From Streptomyces morookaense (GTDB lineage: Bacteria; Actinomycetota; Actinomycetes; Streptomycetales; Streptomycetaceae): 64,000 nucleotides of DNA. A program made the position numbers and the translations under genes. Positions 1-7,702 of the stretch are shown here, one piece after another. A model generated the notes under the pieces. The model had not been told where the DNA came from. It was given only the letters and a program-made list of their open reading frames with translations, and ran no database searches. Each line of letters opens with the position of its first letter. Positions within the stretch are counted from its first letter, which is position 1. The stretch spans positions 86,052-150,051 of the forward strand of contig NZ_JABBXF010000032.1 of the NCBI RefSeq assembly GCF_013030945.1. The letters run 5' to 3'.

Positions 1-39
1 TCCCGTCGACCGTCCTGTTGTCCGTCCCGTCCGTCCGGC

Positions 40-510
40 ATGAGGAAGCCCGTGCGACCACTGATCGCGACCGCCGTCGCCGTGCCGCTCACGGCGGTGC
101 TGCTCGGCGTGACGCTGTGCGGCTGTGCCGACCCCGGCGGGCTGAAGGTCACCGGCCCCGCGTCGAGCCCGGCCGTCTCCGTGGCGGGCCCGGTCTGGAT
201 CAGCGAGAGGGCGGGTCAACCCCCGGTGCGCCGTCCGGCGTCCTTCGAGATCAGCGACTCGGTCCGGCTGAGCGGGCTGCGCTGGAAGTCCTGGGGCGGC
301 CCGACCGCCGAGGCGACCGGCGAGGTGTCGGGCGGCTGGTGCGCGCCGGCCTGCCGCGACAGGCCCTACCCGGTCGGCGTCACCCTGGGCGGCCTGGTCC
401 GGCAGGGCGGCACCGGCTACTACAGCCGGGCCGTGGTCGAAGCCGCCGGGCTGCCGCCCGCGCAGCAGAAGGAGCTGCGCGACCTGCGGCTCCATGTGCC
501 CAAGGGATAG
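40..510 (+). CDS. putative lipoprotein next to a sensor kinase
   Basis: 156 residues. A basic N-terminus and a hydrophobic stretch (about residues 8-26) end in L-C-G-C at residues 26-29, which can serve as a lipobox with Cys29 as the lipidated residue; the Cys at -2 is unusual. The mature part is short, has no domain I recognise, and holds a CAPAC pair that could form a disulfide. It ends 19 bases before the kinase gene at 530, on the same strand, so it is probably an accessory lipoprotein of that two-component system. The matching response regulator would lie left of the window. Function is inferred from context only. Confidence 0.7.
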   Translation: MRKPVRPLIATAVAVPLTAVLLGVTLCGCADPGGLKVTGPASSPAVSVAGPVWISERAGQPPVRRPASFEISDSVRLSGLRWKSWGGPTAEATGEVSGGWCAPACRDRPYPVGVTLGGLVRQGGTGYYSRAVVEAAGLPPAQQKELRDLRLHVPKG

Positions 511-529
511 AAGGGACAGGGGTCGTCCG

Positions 530-1744
530 ATGGGACTGCGCATCAAGACCGCCGTGGCGATCACGGCGGTCTCGGCCCTGGTCGCCGTCCTCATCGGGCT
601 CGTCGTCCATCACCGCACCGCCGTCAACCAGTTGGACACCGCCCGCAGCGACATCGACCAGCGGCTGCTGAGCGCCGTCGAGGACCATGCGGCCGGCTTC
701 GACCGGCCGCGGACGATCCTCAACCCCTACCGGATGCCCGGCCCGCTGCGCCGCGCCGTCGAACAGGGCAAGCGCGCCACCTACCTCGACCGCAGCGGCC
801 CCGAGCCCACGCTGTGGGCCGCGACCCGGCTCGGCGACGACATCATCGTCATCAAACACGCCTACACCCGCCAGGACCGCAACCTCGCCTCCCTCGACGA
901 GGACCTCTGGCTGGCCGGCGGCCTCGGCACCGCCCTCGCCGCCGCCTTCGGCGTGGCCCTGGCCACTGTCGTCGGGCGCCGCCTCAACGCCTCGGCGCGG
1001 ACCGCCGAGCGCATCGCCGACGGCGACCTGACCGCCCGGCTGAAGCCGCGGGGCGGCAAGGACGAGATCGCCCGGCTCATCCACTCCGTCAACACCATGG
1101 CCGACGCGCTGGCCGCCCGGCTGCAGGCCGAGCGCGAGGTGACCGCCAATATCGCCCACGAGCTGCGGACCCCGGTGGCCGGGCTGGTCGCGGCGGCCGG
1201 GCTGCTGCCGCCGGGCCGGCCCGCGGAGCTGGTCCGGGAACGGGCGCAGCGGGTGCGGTCGCTGATGGAGGACGTCCTGGAGGTGGCCCGGCTGGACGGC
1301 GACGCCGAGCAGGCCGAGACGGACGTGCGGGCGCTGGGCGAGCTGACCCGGCGGGCGGTGCGGGCTGCGGCTGCGCCGGGTCAGGAGGAGGTCACGGTCA
1401 CGGTGGTGCGCGAGTGCCTGGTGGAGACGGATGCGCGGCGGGTGGAGCGGATACTGGCCAACCTCGTCACCAATGCCTTCCGGCACGGTGCCGCGCCGGT
1501 CGTCGCGGAGGTGGACGGTGGCGTCATAAGGGTCCGGGACGGGGGGCCCGGCTTCCCGGAACACCTGCTCACGCGCGGTCCTCAGCGCTTCCGCACCGGT
1601 TCGCGGTCCGGGCTCGGCCTGGGCCTGACCATTGCCGCGGGGCAGGCGCGGGTGCTGGGCGCCCGGCTGACGTTCACCAATCCCTCGGGCGGGGGCGCGG
1701 AGGCGGTACTGGACCTGCGGGACGCGGTGCGGGGCACCCCGTAA
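530..1744 (+). CDS. two-component sensor histidine kinase (HAMP, HisKA)
   Basis: 404 residues from the ATG at 530, preceded by the purine-rich stretch AAGGGACAGGGG. An upstream in-frame ATG at 494 lies inside the previous gene and is less likely. Visible parts: TM1 about residues 8-28; a short extracellular sensor of about 100 residues; TM2 about 125-148; a HAMP linker; the phospho-acceptor His in NIAHELRTP near residue 208; N box NLVTNAFRHG; G1 DGGPG; G2 GLGLGLT. It should autophosphorylate and pass phosphate to a regulator not in this window. The C-terminus RGTP and the TAA stop fall inside the CCCCGTAAGGGG intergenic palindrome found elsewhere in the window. Confidence 0.9.
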   Translation: MGLRIKTAVAITAVSALVAVLIGLVVHHRTAVNQLDTARSDIDQRLLSAVEDHAAGFDRPRTILNPYRMPGPLRRAVEQGKRATYLDRSGPEPTLWAATRLGDDIIVIKHAYTRQDRNLASLDEDLWLAGGLGTALAAAFGVALATVVGRRLNASARTAERIADGDLTARLKPRGGKDEIARLIHSVNTMADALAARLQAEREVTANIAHELRTPVAGLVAAAGLLPPGRPAELVRERAQRVRSLMEDVLEVARLDGDAEQAETDVRALGELTRRAVRAAAAPGQEEVTVTVVRECLVETDARRVERILANLVTNAFRHGAAPVVAEVDGGVIRVRDGGPGFPEHLLTRGPQRFRTGSRSGLGLGLTIAAGQARVLGARLTFTNPSGGGAEAVLDLRDAVRGTP

Positions 1745-1793
1745 GGGGCGCGCTGGCGTGCGCCGCCGGGGACCCGCCCCGAGAGTGGGAGCC

Positions 1794-2330
1794 ATGAACG
1801 ACAACGTCCTCTTCATGACCGTGCCCTCCCCAGAGCGCGGGCACCGCGCTCTGGAGGCCCTGCGCCAGGCGCACGCCGACGGCGACCTCACCCTGCGCGA
1901 GGGCGCCGTCATCGCCCGGGACGCGGAGGGGGCCCTGGACTTCCCCGACGCCGTCGACAACACCGGCAGCGCCCACGCCTTCGCCATGGGCGGCCTGCTC
2001 GGCGGCCTGCTGGGCATCCTCGGCGGACCGCTCGGCGTCATGATCGGCTTCGGGGCGGGCGGGCTGGTCGGCGGGCTGCACGACGCCCGGGAGGCCACGG
2101 CCTCGAACGCGGCCCTGGAGATGCTGGCCGCGGAGGTGCCGCCGGGCGCCACGGTGCTGATGGCCGAGATCCAGGAGGACGGCCCGGAACCGGTGGACCG
2201 GCTGCTGGAACCGTTCGGCGAGGTGCGGCGCTACCCGGCGGAGCAGGTCCGGGCGGAGGTCGAGGCGGCGATCAAGGCGAGCCCTGCGAGCGGGACGAGC
2301 CGGACGAGCGGGGCGAAGCCGGCTCCGTGA
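1794..2330 (+). CDS. DUF1269-type protein
   Basis: 178 residues, starting at the ATG at 1794 behind GAGAGTGGGA. The N-terminal part has the alternating pattern of DUF1269 proteins. It is followed by a Gly-rich hydrophobic segment (about residues 62-100) that could insert in or lie against the membrane, then a second alpha/beta half with the phrase TVLMAEIQEDGPEPVD. Family role is unknown. Its last 59 bases overlap the 3' end of the convergent acetyltransferase gene, so both proteins read through the same DNA on opposite strands. Confidence 0.75.
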   Translation: MNDNVLFMTVPSPERGHRALEALRQAHADGDLTLREGAVIARDAEGALDFPDAVDNTGSAHAFAMGGLLGGLLGILGGPLGVMIGFGAGGLVGGLHDAREATASNAALEMLAAEVPPGATVLMAEIQEDGPEPVDRLLEPFGEVRRYPAEQVRAEVEAAIKASPASGTSRTSGAKPAP

Positions 2331-2808
2331 GCGGCTTGGTGAAGCAGCGGCTGCTGTCGTACGCGCGGTAGTGGCCGAATTTGAGTTGCTCGGGGACCGG
2401 TGCGTAGCCGGACGAGGCGTACAGCTCGATCGCCTCCGGCTGCATGATCCCGGTCTCCAGCACCATCCGTATCCGGCCCGCCGCCCGGGCGTCGTCCTCC
2501 AGCGCGGCCAGGATCCGGCGGGCCAGCCCGCGCCCGCGCGCGTGCGGGACGACGTACATCCGCTTGATCTCGGCGTCGCCGTCCGCGTACCCCTCGCCGT
2601 TGCGGTCCTGCGCGCGCCAGCCGCCGGTGGCGACGGGCGTCCCGTCGTCCTCGTACGCGATGAGATACAGCCCACAGGGCGGGGCGAACTGGGCCGGGTC
2701 CATGACCGTGAAGTCGGGATCGCCGTACCGCTCCACGTACTCGAGTTGGACCTGTTCCTGGAGTTTCACGGCGTCGGGATGGTCGTACGCCCTGGGCAGG
2801 ATCCGCAT
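2272..2808 (-). CDS. GNAT-family N-acetyltransferase
   Basis: 178 residues from the ATG at 2808. The acetyl-CoA site is visible in motif A: IKRMYVVPHARGRGLARRIL (V-x5-R-G-x-G-x-A form), followed by LETGIMQPEAIELYASSGY, the usual motif B with Tyr. Substrate is unknown. It is transcribed away from xthA, with 34 bases between the two starts, so the promoters must overlap. The 3' end overlaps the DUF1269 gene by 59 bases. The last 20 or so residues are Pro/Ser-rich and read through the neighbour's 3' end. Confidence 0.85.
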   Translation of the reverse strand: MRILPRAYDHPDAVKLQEQVQLEYVERYGDPDFTVMDPAQFAPPCGLYLIAYEDDGTPVATGGWRAQDRNGEGYADGDAEIKRMYVVPHARGRGLARRILAALEDDARAAGRIRMVLETGIMQPEAIELYASSGYAPVPEQLKFGHYRAYDSSRCFTKPLTEPASPRSSGSSRSQGSP

Positions 2809-2842
2809 TCGACGATCGTACGGAAACGGGTACCGTACCGGA

Positions 2843-3634
2843 ATGCTCACCGTGACGACCGTGAACGTGAACGGCCTGCGCGCTGCGGCCAAAAAGGGCT
2901 TCGTGGAGTGGCTGGCACAGACCGAGGCGGACGTCGTCTGCCTCCAGGAGGTGCGGGCCGAGCCGCACCAGCTGCCCGACGAGGTGCGCGAGCCGGAGGG
3001 CTGGCACGTGGTGCACGCCCCGGCGGCGGCCAAGGGCCGCGCCGGCGTCTCCGTCTACTCCCGGCGCGAGCCGGACGCGGTGCGCATCGGCTTCGGCTCG
3101 GCCGAGTTCGACGGCAGCGGCCGCTATGCGGAGATCGACCTGCCGGGTGTGACGGTGGCCAGCCTCTACCTGCCCTCGGGCGAGGTCGGCACGGAGCGCC
3201 AGGACGAGAAGGAACGCTTCATGGCGGAGTTCCTGCCGTATCTGACCGGGCTGCGCGCCCGGTCGGCGGCGGACGGGCGCGAGGCGCTGGTGTGCGGCGA
3301 CTGGAACATCGCGCACACCGAGGCGGACCTCAAGAACTGGAAGGCCAACCGCAAGTGCGCGGGGTTCCTCCCGGAGGAACGGGCCTGGCTGTCCGAGGTG
3401 TTCGAGCAGTACACGGACGTGGTGCGGACCCTCCACCCGGGGGTGGAGGGCCCCTACTCCTGGTGGTCCTACCGCGGGCGTGCCTTCGACAACGACTCGG
3501 GCTGGCGGATCGACTACCTCGCCGCCACGGCGGGGCTCGCGGCGCGCGCTCTCAAGGCCCGTGTGGAGCGGGCCGCCTCGCATGCGGAGCGGTGGAGCGA
3601 TCACGCTCCCGTGACTGCTGTCTTCGGGGCCTGA
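2843..3634 (+). CDS. xthA: exodeoxyribonuclease III / AP endonuclease
   Basis: 263 residues, normal for the family, from the ATG at 2843. Hallmarks of the Mg-dependent exonuclease III fold: TVNVNGLRAA at the N-terminus, catalytic Glu36 in CLQEVR, GDWNIAH with Asp153/Asn155, the RAFDNDSGWRIDYL loop, and the terminal SDHAPV with Asp253/His254. The enzyme cuts abasic sites and degrades 3' ends during base-excision repair in the cytoplasm. It is a single gene, divergent from the acetyltransferase. Confidence 0.95.
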   Translation: MLTVTTVNVNGLRAAAKKGFVEWLAQTEADVVCLQEVRAEPHQLPDEVREPEGWHVVHAPAAAKGRAGVSVYSRREPDAVRIGFGSAEFDGSGRYAEIDLPGVTVASLYLPSGEVGTERQDEKERFMAEFLPYLTGLRARSAADGREALVCGDWNIAHTEADLKNWKANRKCAGFLPEERAWLSEVFEQYTDVVRTLHPGVEGPYSWWSYRGRAFDNDSGWRIDYLAATAGLAARALKARVERAASHAERWSDHAPVTAVFGA

Positions 3635-3665
3635 GTCCGGCTGCGGGCCGGCCCCTGCGGGGAGC

Positions 3666-4394
3666 TCACACCCGCTGCAGGTCCGACTGCAGTGTCGCCA
3701 GGTCGATGCCGTTGACCTTGCCGACCTCCTTGTACTCCTGCGAGAGCACCGCCCACGCCTCGTCCGAGTAGGTGGACCACCAGTCCCACGCGATGGGCTG
3801 CACGGCGCCCCAGGTGATGCAGTACAGCCAGTCCGCGTCGTAGCCGAGCAGCGGTATCGCGTGGCCGCCCTCGATCGACTGGTTCTGCCAGCCGGGGTCG
3901 AGGGTCCACGGCTTGCCCGCGGCGAACTGGGTCTGGGCGTTGGACGGGACCTGGATGCCGGCGTAGACGCCGCCGAAGAGGCTGATGGTCTGCTTGAGCG
4001 CGGTCAGGTCGTGGACGTTGACGGGCGCGTAGGCCACCACCTTGTTGCCCCAGAGGCCGCCGTTCTGCCAGGACTTGAGGACGTGGGACTCCACGAGGCC
4101 GGTGTCCTTGCCGCCGGACAGCTTCAGGTACTGGTCGATCACCTGCTGCTCGGTGGGCACCGAGTCCTTGGACCCGGTCTGGGCGTTCCACGACTGGATC
4201 GTGTGGGCCGCGGCGGCCATGGTGCAGTCGCCGTAGCGGTCGTTGCCGTCCATGGGCCAGTTCGTGACGTTCTTCGCCCAGTCCACCGCAGGCGGCGGAT
4301 CGGGCAGCGGCGCCGCGGCATAAGCGGTGAACTCCTTGAGCGCCACCGGGAATTGCGGGCGCAGCTTGCCGAATTTTCCTGCAGCACGGGCCAT
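3666..4394 (-). CDS. papain-fold-like cysteine peptidase-like protein
   Basis: 242 residues, with a good ribosome binding site (GGAGTGAAGAGA) before the ATG at 4394. No signal peptide. The order YGDC (Cys57) then EGGHA (His178), with a following Trp-rich strand (YCITWG, WDWW), matches the Cys-His layout of papain-like peptidases and C39-like relatives. I cannot place it in a named family; the catalytic role is inferred from those two motifs. It stands alone: convergent with xthA and separated from the DUF4436 gene by about 100 bases. Confidence 0.6.
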   Translation of the reverse strand: MARAAGKFGKLRPQFPVALKEFTAYAAAPLPDPPPAVDWAKNVTNWPMDGNDRYGDCTMAAAAHTIQSWNAQTGSKDSVPTEQQVIDQYLKLSGGKDTGLVESHVLKSWQNGGLWGNKVVAYAPVNVHDLTALKQTISLFGGVYAGIQVPSNAQTQFAAGKPWTLDPGWQNQSIEGGHAIPLLGYDADWLYCITWGAVQPIAWDWWSTYSDEAWAVLSQEYKEVGKVNGIDLATLQSDLQRV

Positions 4395-4500
4395 TTCTCT
4401 TCACTCCGTTGCATCCGGTGGGGGAGGTGCAGGGTGAGGACCAAGCTCCCAGAGGAGGGGGTCATTTCCCAGAGTAATGCCGTATTCCGGGGGCGCATTT

Positions 4501-5409
4501 TTACCCGCGGCGGGGCGCGCTGGGTCGTCGATCCTTCAACAGTTTGGCCCGTTCGGCCTCGAATCCGACGACGACCACGTAGACCACGCTGGCCGCGATG
4601 ATCAGGTTGGCCCAGAAGAACGCGGCGTAGTCGAAGGCCGAACCGATGGGCGGATCGCCGGGTGCGGCCTTGCGCAGTGCGACGAGGGCGAACAGGGTGG
4701 CCGCCATCCAGGAGAGGGCTGCCCAGGCCATGCCGCGGCGGTACCAGGCGGCCAGCCGGGCGCCCACCAGCACCGCCAGGGCCATCAGCCACATCACGAT
4801 CATCATGAACCAGGCGAGGAGGAAATTGCTGCGCGAGCGCCTGATGCTCAGTCGCAGGCCCGTCCCCAACTCCTTGGCGACGAGCCGGTCCTTGTGGGCG
4901 ACGAAGAACGGGTCCTTGTCGAGCACGCGCACCGAGACCGGGACGTCCTTGCCGTCGGCCGTGGGGTCGAAGGCCACGTAGGTGATGTAGCGGTCGAAGG
5001 GGTAATCGGAGATCGTGCCCTTCTGGAGGTGGAAGGCCAGGGTCTCGGTGCGGATCGGCTGGTGTGCCGGGTAGTGCAGCACGGGCCGCTCGCCCGAACT
5101 GGTCTCGATCGTCAGATCCTTGGTCGGCATGTCGCGTTCTCCGGGCTGCCGCAGGGATCCCTTGGGGTCGATGTCCACCCAGGCCGTGACGCTCTGCGTC
5201 GCGGCGTCGCTGTGCAGGAGGTGGACCTTGACGTCCAGCCGGTCCGGGGTCTGCTCGGAGCCGGTCTGCATCCCCTGCTCGCGGTGGTCGCGCTCGTTGA
5301 CGTACAGCACGGCTCCGGCCGCACACAGCCCCGCGATCAGCAGCGCCGCCACGGCCGGGAACCACCAGTGCCGGACGGTGCGGCGCAGGCTGCTCGGAGG
5401 GCGGGGCAT
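4501..5409 (-). CDS. DUF4436 family membrane protein
   Basis: 302 residues. A TM helix at about 13-35 leads into an extracytoplasmic beta-rich domain of about 155 residues with the family phrases VTAWVDIDPKG and YPFDRYITYVAF. Three C-terminal TM helices follow (about 195-215, 222-242, 255-280) and a basic tail. The layout matches DUF4436; function is unknown. Single gene on the minus strand. Confidence 0.8.
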   Translation of the reverse strand: MPRPPSSLRRTVRHWWFPAVAALLIAGLCAAGAVLYVNERDHREQGMQTGSEQTPDRLDVKVHLLHSDAATQSVTAWVDIDPKGSLRQPGERDMPTKDLTIETSSGERPVLHYPAHQPIRTETLAFHLQKGTISDYPFDRYITYVAFDPTADGKDVPVSVRVLDKDPFFVAHKDRLVAKELGTGLRLSIRRSRSNFLLAWFMMIVMWLMALAVLVGARLAAWYRRGMAWAALSWMAATLFALVALRKAAPGDPPIGSAFDYAAFFWANLIIAASVVYVVVVGFEAERAKLLKDRRPSAPRRG

Positions 5410-5481
5410 ATGCCGAGCGTAGGCGGGCCGGGGGCGCCGGGGCGCCTCCGGCGAGGCCGGACGGGTGGCGGCGGTTCCGTC

Positions 5482-5802
5482 TCACGTGTGCGCTTCGCGC
5501 TGATGACGCCCCATCAGTACGGTGCAGTCGGTCGCCCTGCTCAAGTCGCCTGCGGCAACGGCTTCCGCGTGCTCGGCCTTGAGCGCGGAGCACTCCACGC
5601 AGCGCTTCGTCGTCCCGACGGGCCGGACACGGGCGGGCGGACAGTCCCACTCACGGCCGCCGCCCTGGGGGCGGAGCTGGACGTAGGGGCCCTCGGTGCC
5701 CATGACGATGCCGAGGCGGCCGGTGCGGGTGTCGAGGGCGGGGGTGCCGGGTGCCAGGCCGGCGGCTTCGGTGGCGGTCTCCGCCTTGGGGGTGTTCTCC
5801 AT
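5482..5802 (-). CDS. small conserved protein of the XRE/DUF6879 module
   Basis: 106 residues from the ATG at 5802; a GTG at 5811 would add three residues (MPF). It has no motif I can name: a short beta-like core (LGIVMGTEGPYVQLRPQGG) and a CVEC pair near the C-terminus. It lies just downstream of the XRE gene on the same strand. A 16-bp sequence nearly identical to one upstream of the DUF6879 gene sits 42 bases upstream of its start (5844-5859), so it is probably controlled by the same regulator. Confidence 0.6.
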   Translation of the reverse strand: MENTPKAETATEAAGLAPGTPALDTRTGRLGIVMGTEGPYVQLRPQGGGREWDCPPARVRPVGTTKRCVECSALKAEHAEAVAAGDLSRATDCTVLMGRHQREAHT

Positions 5803-5843
5803 GAACGGCACGTTAGGGATGGCGGGTTGGCGCTGTCCGCTTC

Positions 5844-5859
5844 GATTCGCGAATATTCG
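5844..5859 (-). promoter_or_regulatory. putative operator, copy 1 of the XRE module
   Basis: GATTCGCGAATATTCG contains the perfect palindrome CGAATATTCG and differs by one base from 7550-7565. The similarity extends outward to GCTGTCCG twelve bases on the far side at both sites (23 of 28 bases in all). It is AT-rich against a very GC-rich background and lies upstream of the 106-residue gene. Confidence 0.6.
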
Positions 5860-5889
5860 TGTCCGGGCAGCGGCATGTCTGCATGATGC

Positions 5890-6732
5890 TCACGGGACTC
5901 CGAGGGCGCGCCGGGCCCGGGTGATGACGCGATGTGCATCCGCCCCGTAGGCGGCTGCATCCGACAAGGCCTGCCACACCCGGAGGTGTACGCCGACGCT
6001 CTGCGCGTCGTCGAGCCACAGCTCCGCGTGCCAGTCCTCCGCGATCACCAGCCGTTCGTCGTACACCCAGAACCCGTTGGCCGGCGGAATGGCGAGCGAG
6101 GCCTCGAACGGGATGATGCCAAGGGACACGGTGTCCAGCCCGAGGACGCCGTTCAGACGGTCGAGCTGTGCGGCAAGCACCGAGGGCGGGCAGACGAGGG
6201 AGCGCAGAGCGGCTTCCCACATGAGGATGCGATAGGACTTCCCCGGTACGTAGAGCAGCTCCTGGCGCTTGATACGCGCGCGCACGGCTTCCTCGACGTC
6301 CCGTACCGATCCGTGAAGGTCCGCATACCGCGAAAACACGTACCTGGCGTACTCGGCAGTCTGGAGCATGCCGACGACCATCGCTCCTTCCCACGCGTGG
6401 AACACGGAGGACCGTTCGTATTCGGCGGTGAGGGCGTCCTGTACGGGCCTGTGCCCGGCGGCGAGTTGCCTGTGCCAGGACCGGGAACGCGACTCCAGGC
6501 TGCGGAGGCGTGCCGTCAGCTCTTCCGCCGTTCCGGGCCGTCCGGTTCCCTCCGCCCAGGCCCGCAGGTCGTCCGCGGTGGCCGTCTGCTTGCCGGTCTC
6601 CAACTTGCTGACCTTGGACTGGGGCCACCCCAGCCGGGCTGCCAACTCCCGCCCGGTGAGGCCCTCTTCGGTGCGCAGCTCGCGTAGCCGCGCACCGAGG
6701 GAGAGCCTGGCCTGCTGGAAGTCCGTGGTCAC
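5890..6732 (-). CDS. XRE-family regulator with DUF5753-type C-terminus
   Basis: 280 residues from the GTG at 6732. An N-terminal helix-turn-helix (about residues 10-65; ELAARLGWPQSKVSKLETG) is followed by the long effector domain typical of Streptomyces XRE regulators (YERSSVFHAWEGAMVVGMLQ type), commonly called DUF5753. The start GTG overlaps the stop of the DUF6879 gene (GTGA), implying translational coupling. Members of this class work with small partner proteins in development and antibiotic control; the exact target here is unknown. Likely ligands of the module are the two near-identical motifs at 5844 and 7550. Confidence 0.85.
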   Translation of the reverse strand: MTTDFQQARLSLGARLRELRTEEGLTGRELAARLGWPQSKVSKLETGKQTATADDLRAWAEGTGRPGTAEELTARLRSLESRSRSWHRQLAAGHRPVQDALTAEYERSSVFHAWEGAMVVGMLQTAEYARYVFSRYADLHGSVRDVEEAVRARIKRQELLYVPGKSYRILMWEAALRSLVCPPSVLAAQLDRLNGVLGLDTVSLGIIPFEASLAIPPANGFWVYDERLVIAEDWHAELWLDDAQSVGVHLRVWQALSDAAAYGADAHRVITRARRALGVP

Positions 6733-7481
6733 CCCATGGACGGTACCCGAGCCGCGAAGATGTCGTAGGGGACGGCGTGGTGCCAGGCCGCGTCCCGGAT
6801 CTGGCAGGCGCGCGCGACCTCCACCGGGTTCGTGATCAGTTCGACTCCCGTCATCCCGTCGGCGTCGTCGAAGTGGAGACGGGCGATCACGCGGGAGTCG
6901 AAGAGCCAGAAGTCGTCGTCGGGAAGCTTCAGTCGCTCGGCCTCGCTCCTCCAGAGGTTCCGGATGTCCTCGCCGACGGCGGTGTTGCGGCGTGCGTTGT
7001 CGAGCAGATAACGCTGGCCGGGGGTCGGCGGGTTGTCCACGATCCGCACGCGCTCGAACCGCTTGCCCAGTGCGGCCTGCGCACGGCGGGAGGCGCACCA
7101 CGGGTCGTCCGGATCCCAGCCGGCGTCCTCGCCGCGCGCGAATCGCCGGTACGTCTCCGTCTCCTCGTCCGACCGGTAGCGGCGCCTGGACTCGAGGCGC
7201 CATGCCGTGTGCTCGAAGCTCTCGAACATGTCGTCGAACTCTTCGAGAGCAATCATCGTGGCGACCCTGGGGGCATCCCGCGGAGCGAAGTCGGCCAGCA
7301 GTACGCGGGGGACCACCACGAACCCTTCCCCGTCCTTCACGTTCCGGAGTTGGGCCACGTCCTCGGGGTCGGTCACCGATTCTCCCTGGACCAGGACGTC
7401 GCCCGTGTCCAGGTCCTCGTACAGCGTCGGGCAGCCGTTGTTTCCGGAGTTCGTACCGATGAAGCGCAGTCGCCGGGCCAT
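6729..7481 (-). CDS. DUF6879 family protein with an extra N-terminal domain
   Basis: 250 residues from the ATG at 7481 behind GAAAGGGGAAA. Residues from about 75 to the end match DUF6879 (FDDMFESFEHTAWRLESRRR; RRFARGED; FWLFDSRVIARLHFD). The first 70 or so residues (RRLRFIGTNSGNNGCPTLYE onward) look like a separate small beta domain that usually occurs as its own short gene beside such modules, so this may be a fusion. It is the first gene of a coupled pair with the XRE regulator (4-base GTGA overlap). Confidence 0.75.
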   Translation of the reverse strand: MARRLRFIGTNSGNNGCPTLYEDLDTGDVLVQGESVTDPEDVAQLRNVKDGEGFVVVPRVLLADFAPRDAPRVATMIALEEFDDMFESFEHTAWRLESRRRYRSDEETETYRRFARGEDAGWDPDDPWCASRRAQAALGKRFERVRIVDNPPTPGQRYLLDNARRNTAVGEDIRNLWRSEAERLKLPDDDFWLFDSRVIARLHFDDADGMTGVELITNPVEVARACQIRDAAWHHAVPYDIFAARVPSMG

Positions 7482-7549
7482 CGCCGTTTCCCCTTTCGCC
7501 GGGCAGGTGGCGTCCAGGATGGCGGCGGCCCTGGCCGGCTGTCCGGCGT

Positions 7550-7565
7550 GATTCGCGATTATTCG
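7550..7565 (-). promoter_or_regulatory. putative operator, copy 2 of the XRE module
   Basis: GATTCGCGATTATTCG lies 69 bases upstream of the DUF6879 start and in the region shared with the divergent monooxygenase. It matches 5844-5859 at 15 of 16 positions. Finding the same uncommon AT-rich word before both promoters of the module makes autoregulation likely. Confidence 0.6.
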
Positions 7566-7702
7566 CCCGCCGCACCCCACGTGACCCTCGGTAACTCCCT
7601 TGCTCCGGGCCTCTATCGCCATCGGCGGCCCCTGGCTTACGCTCCCGACTGTGCCAGCAATCGCTGGCACCTTCGAGGCGATCCGGGGAGGCTGCGGCAG
7701 AC

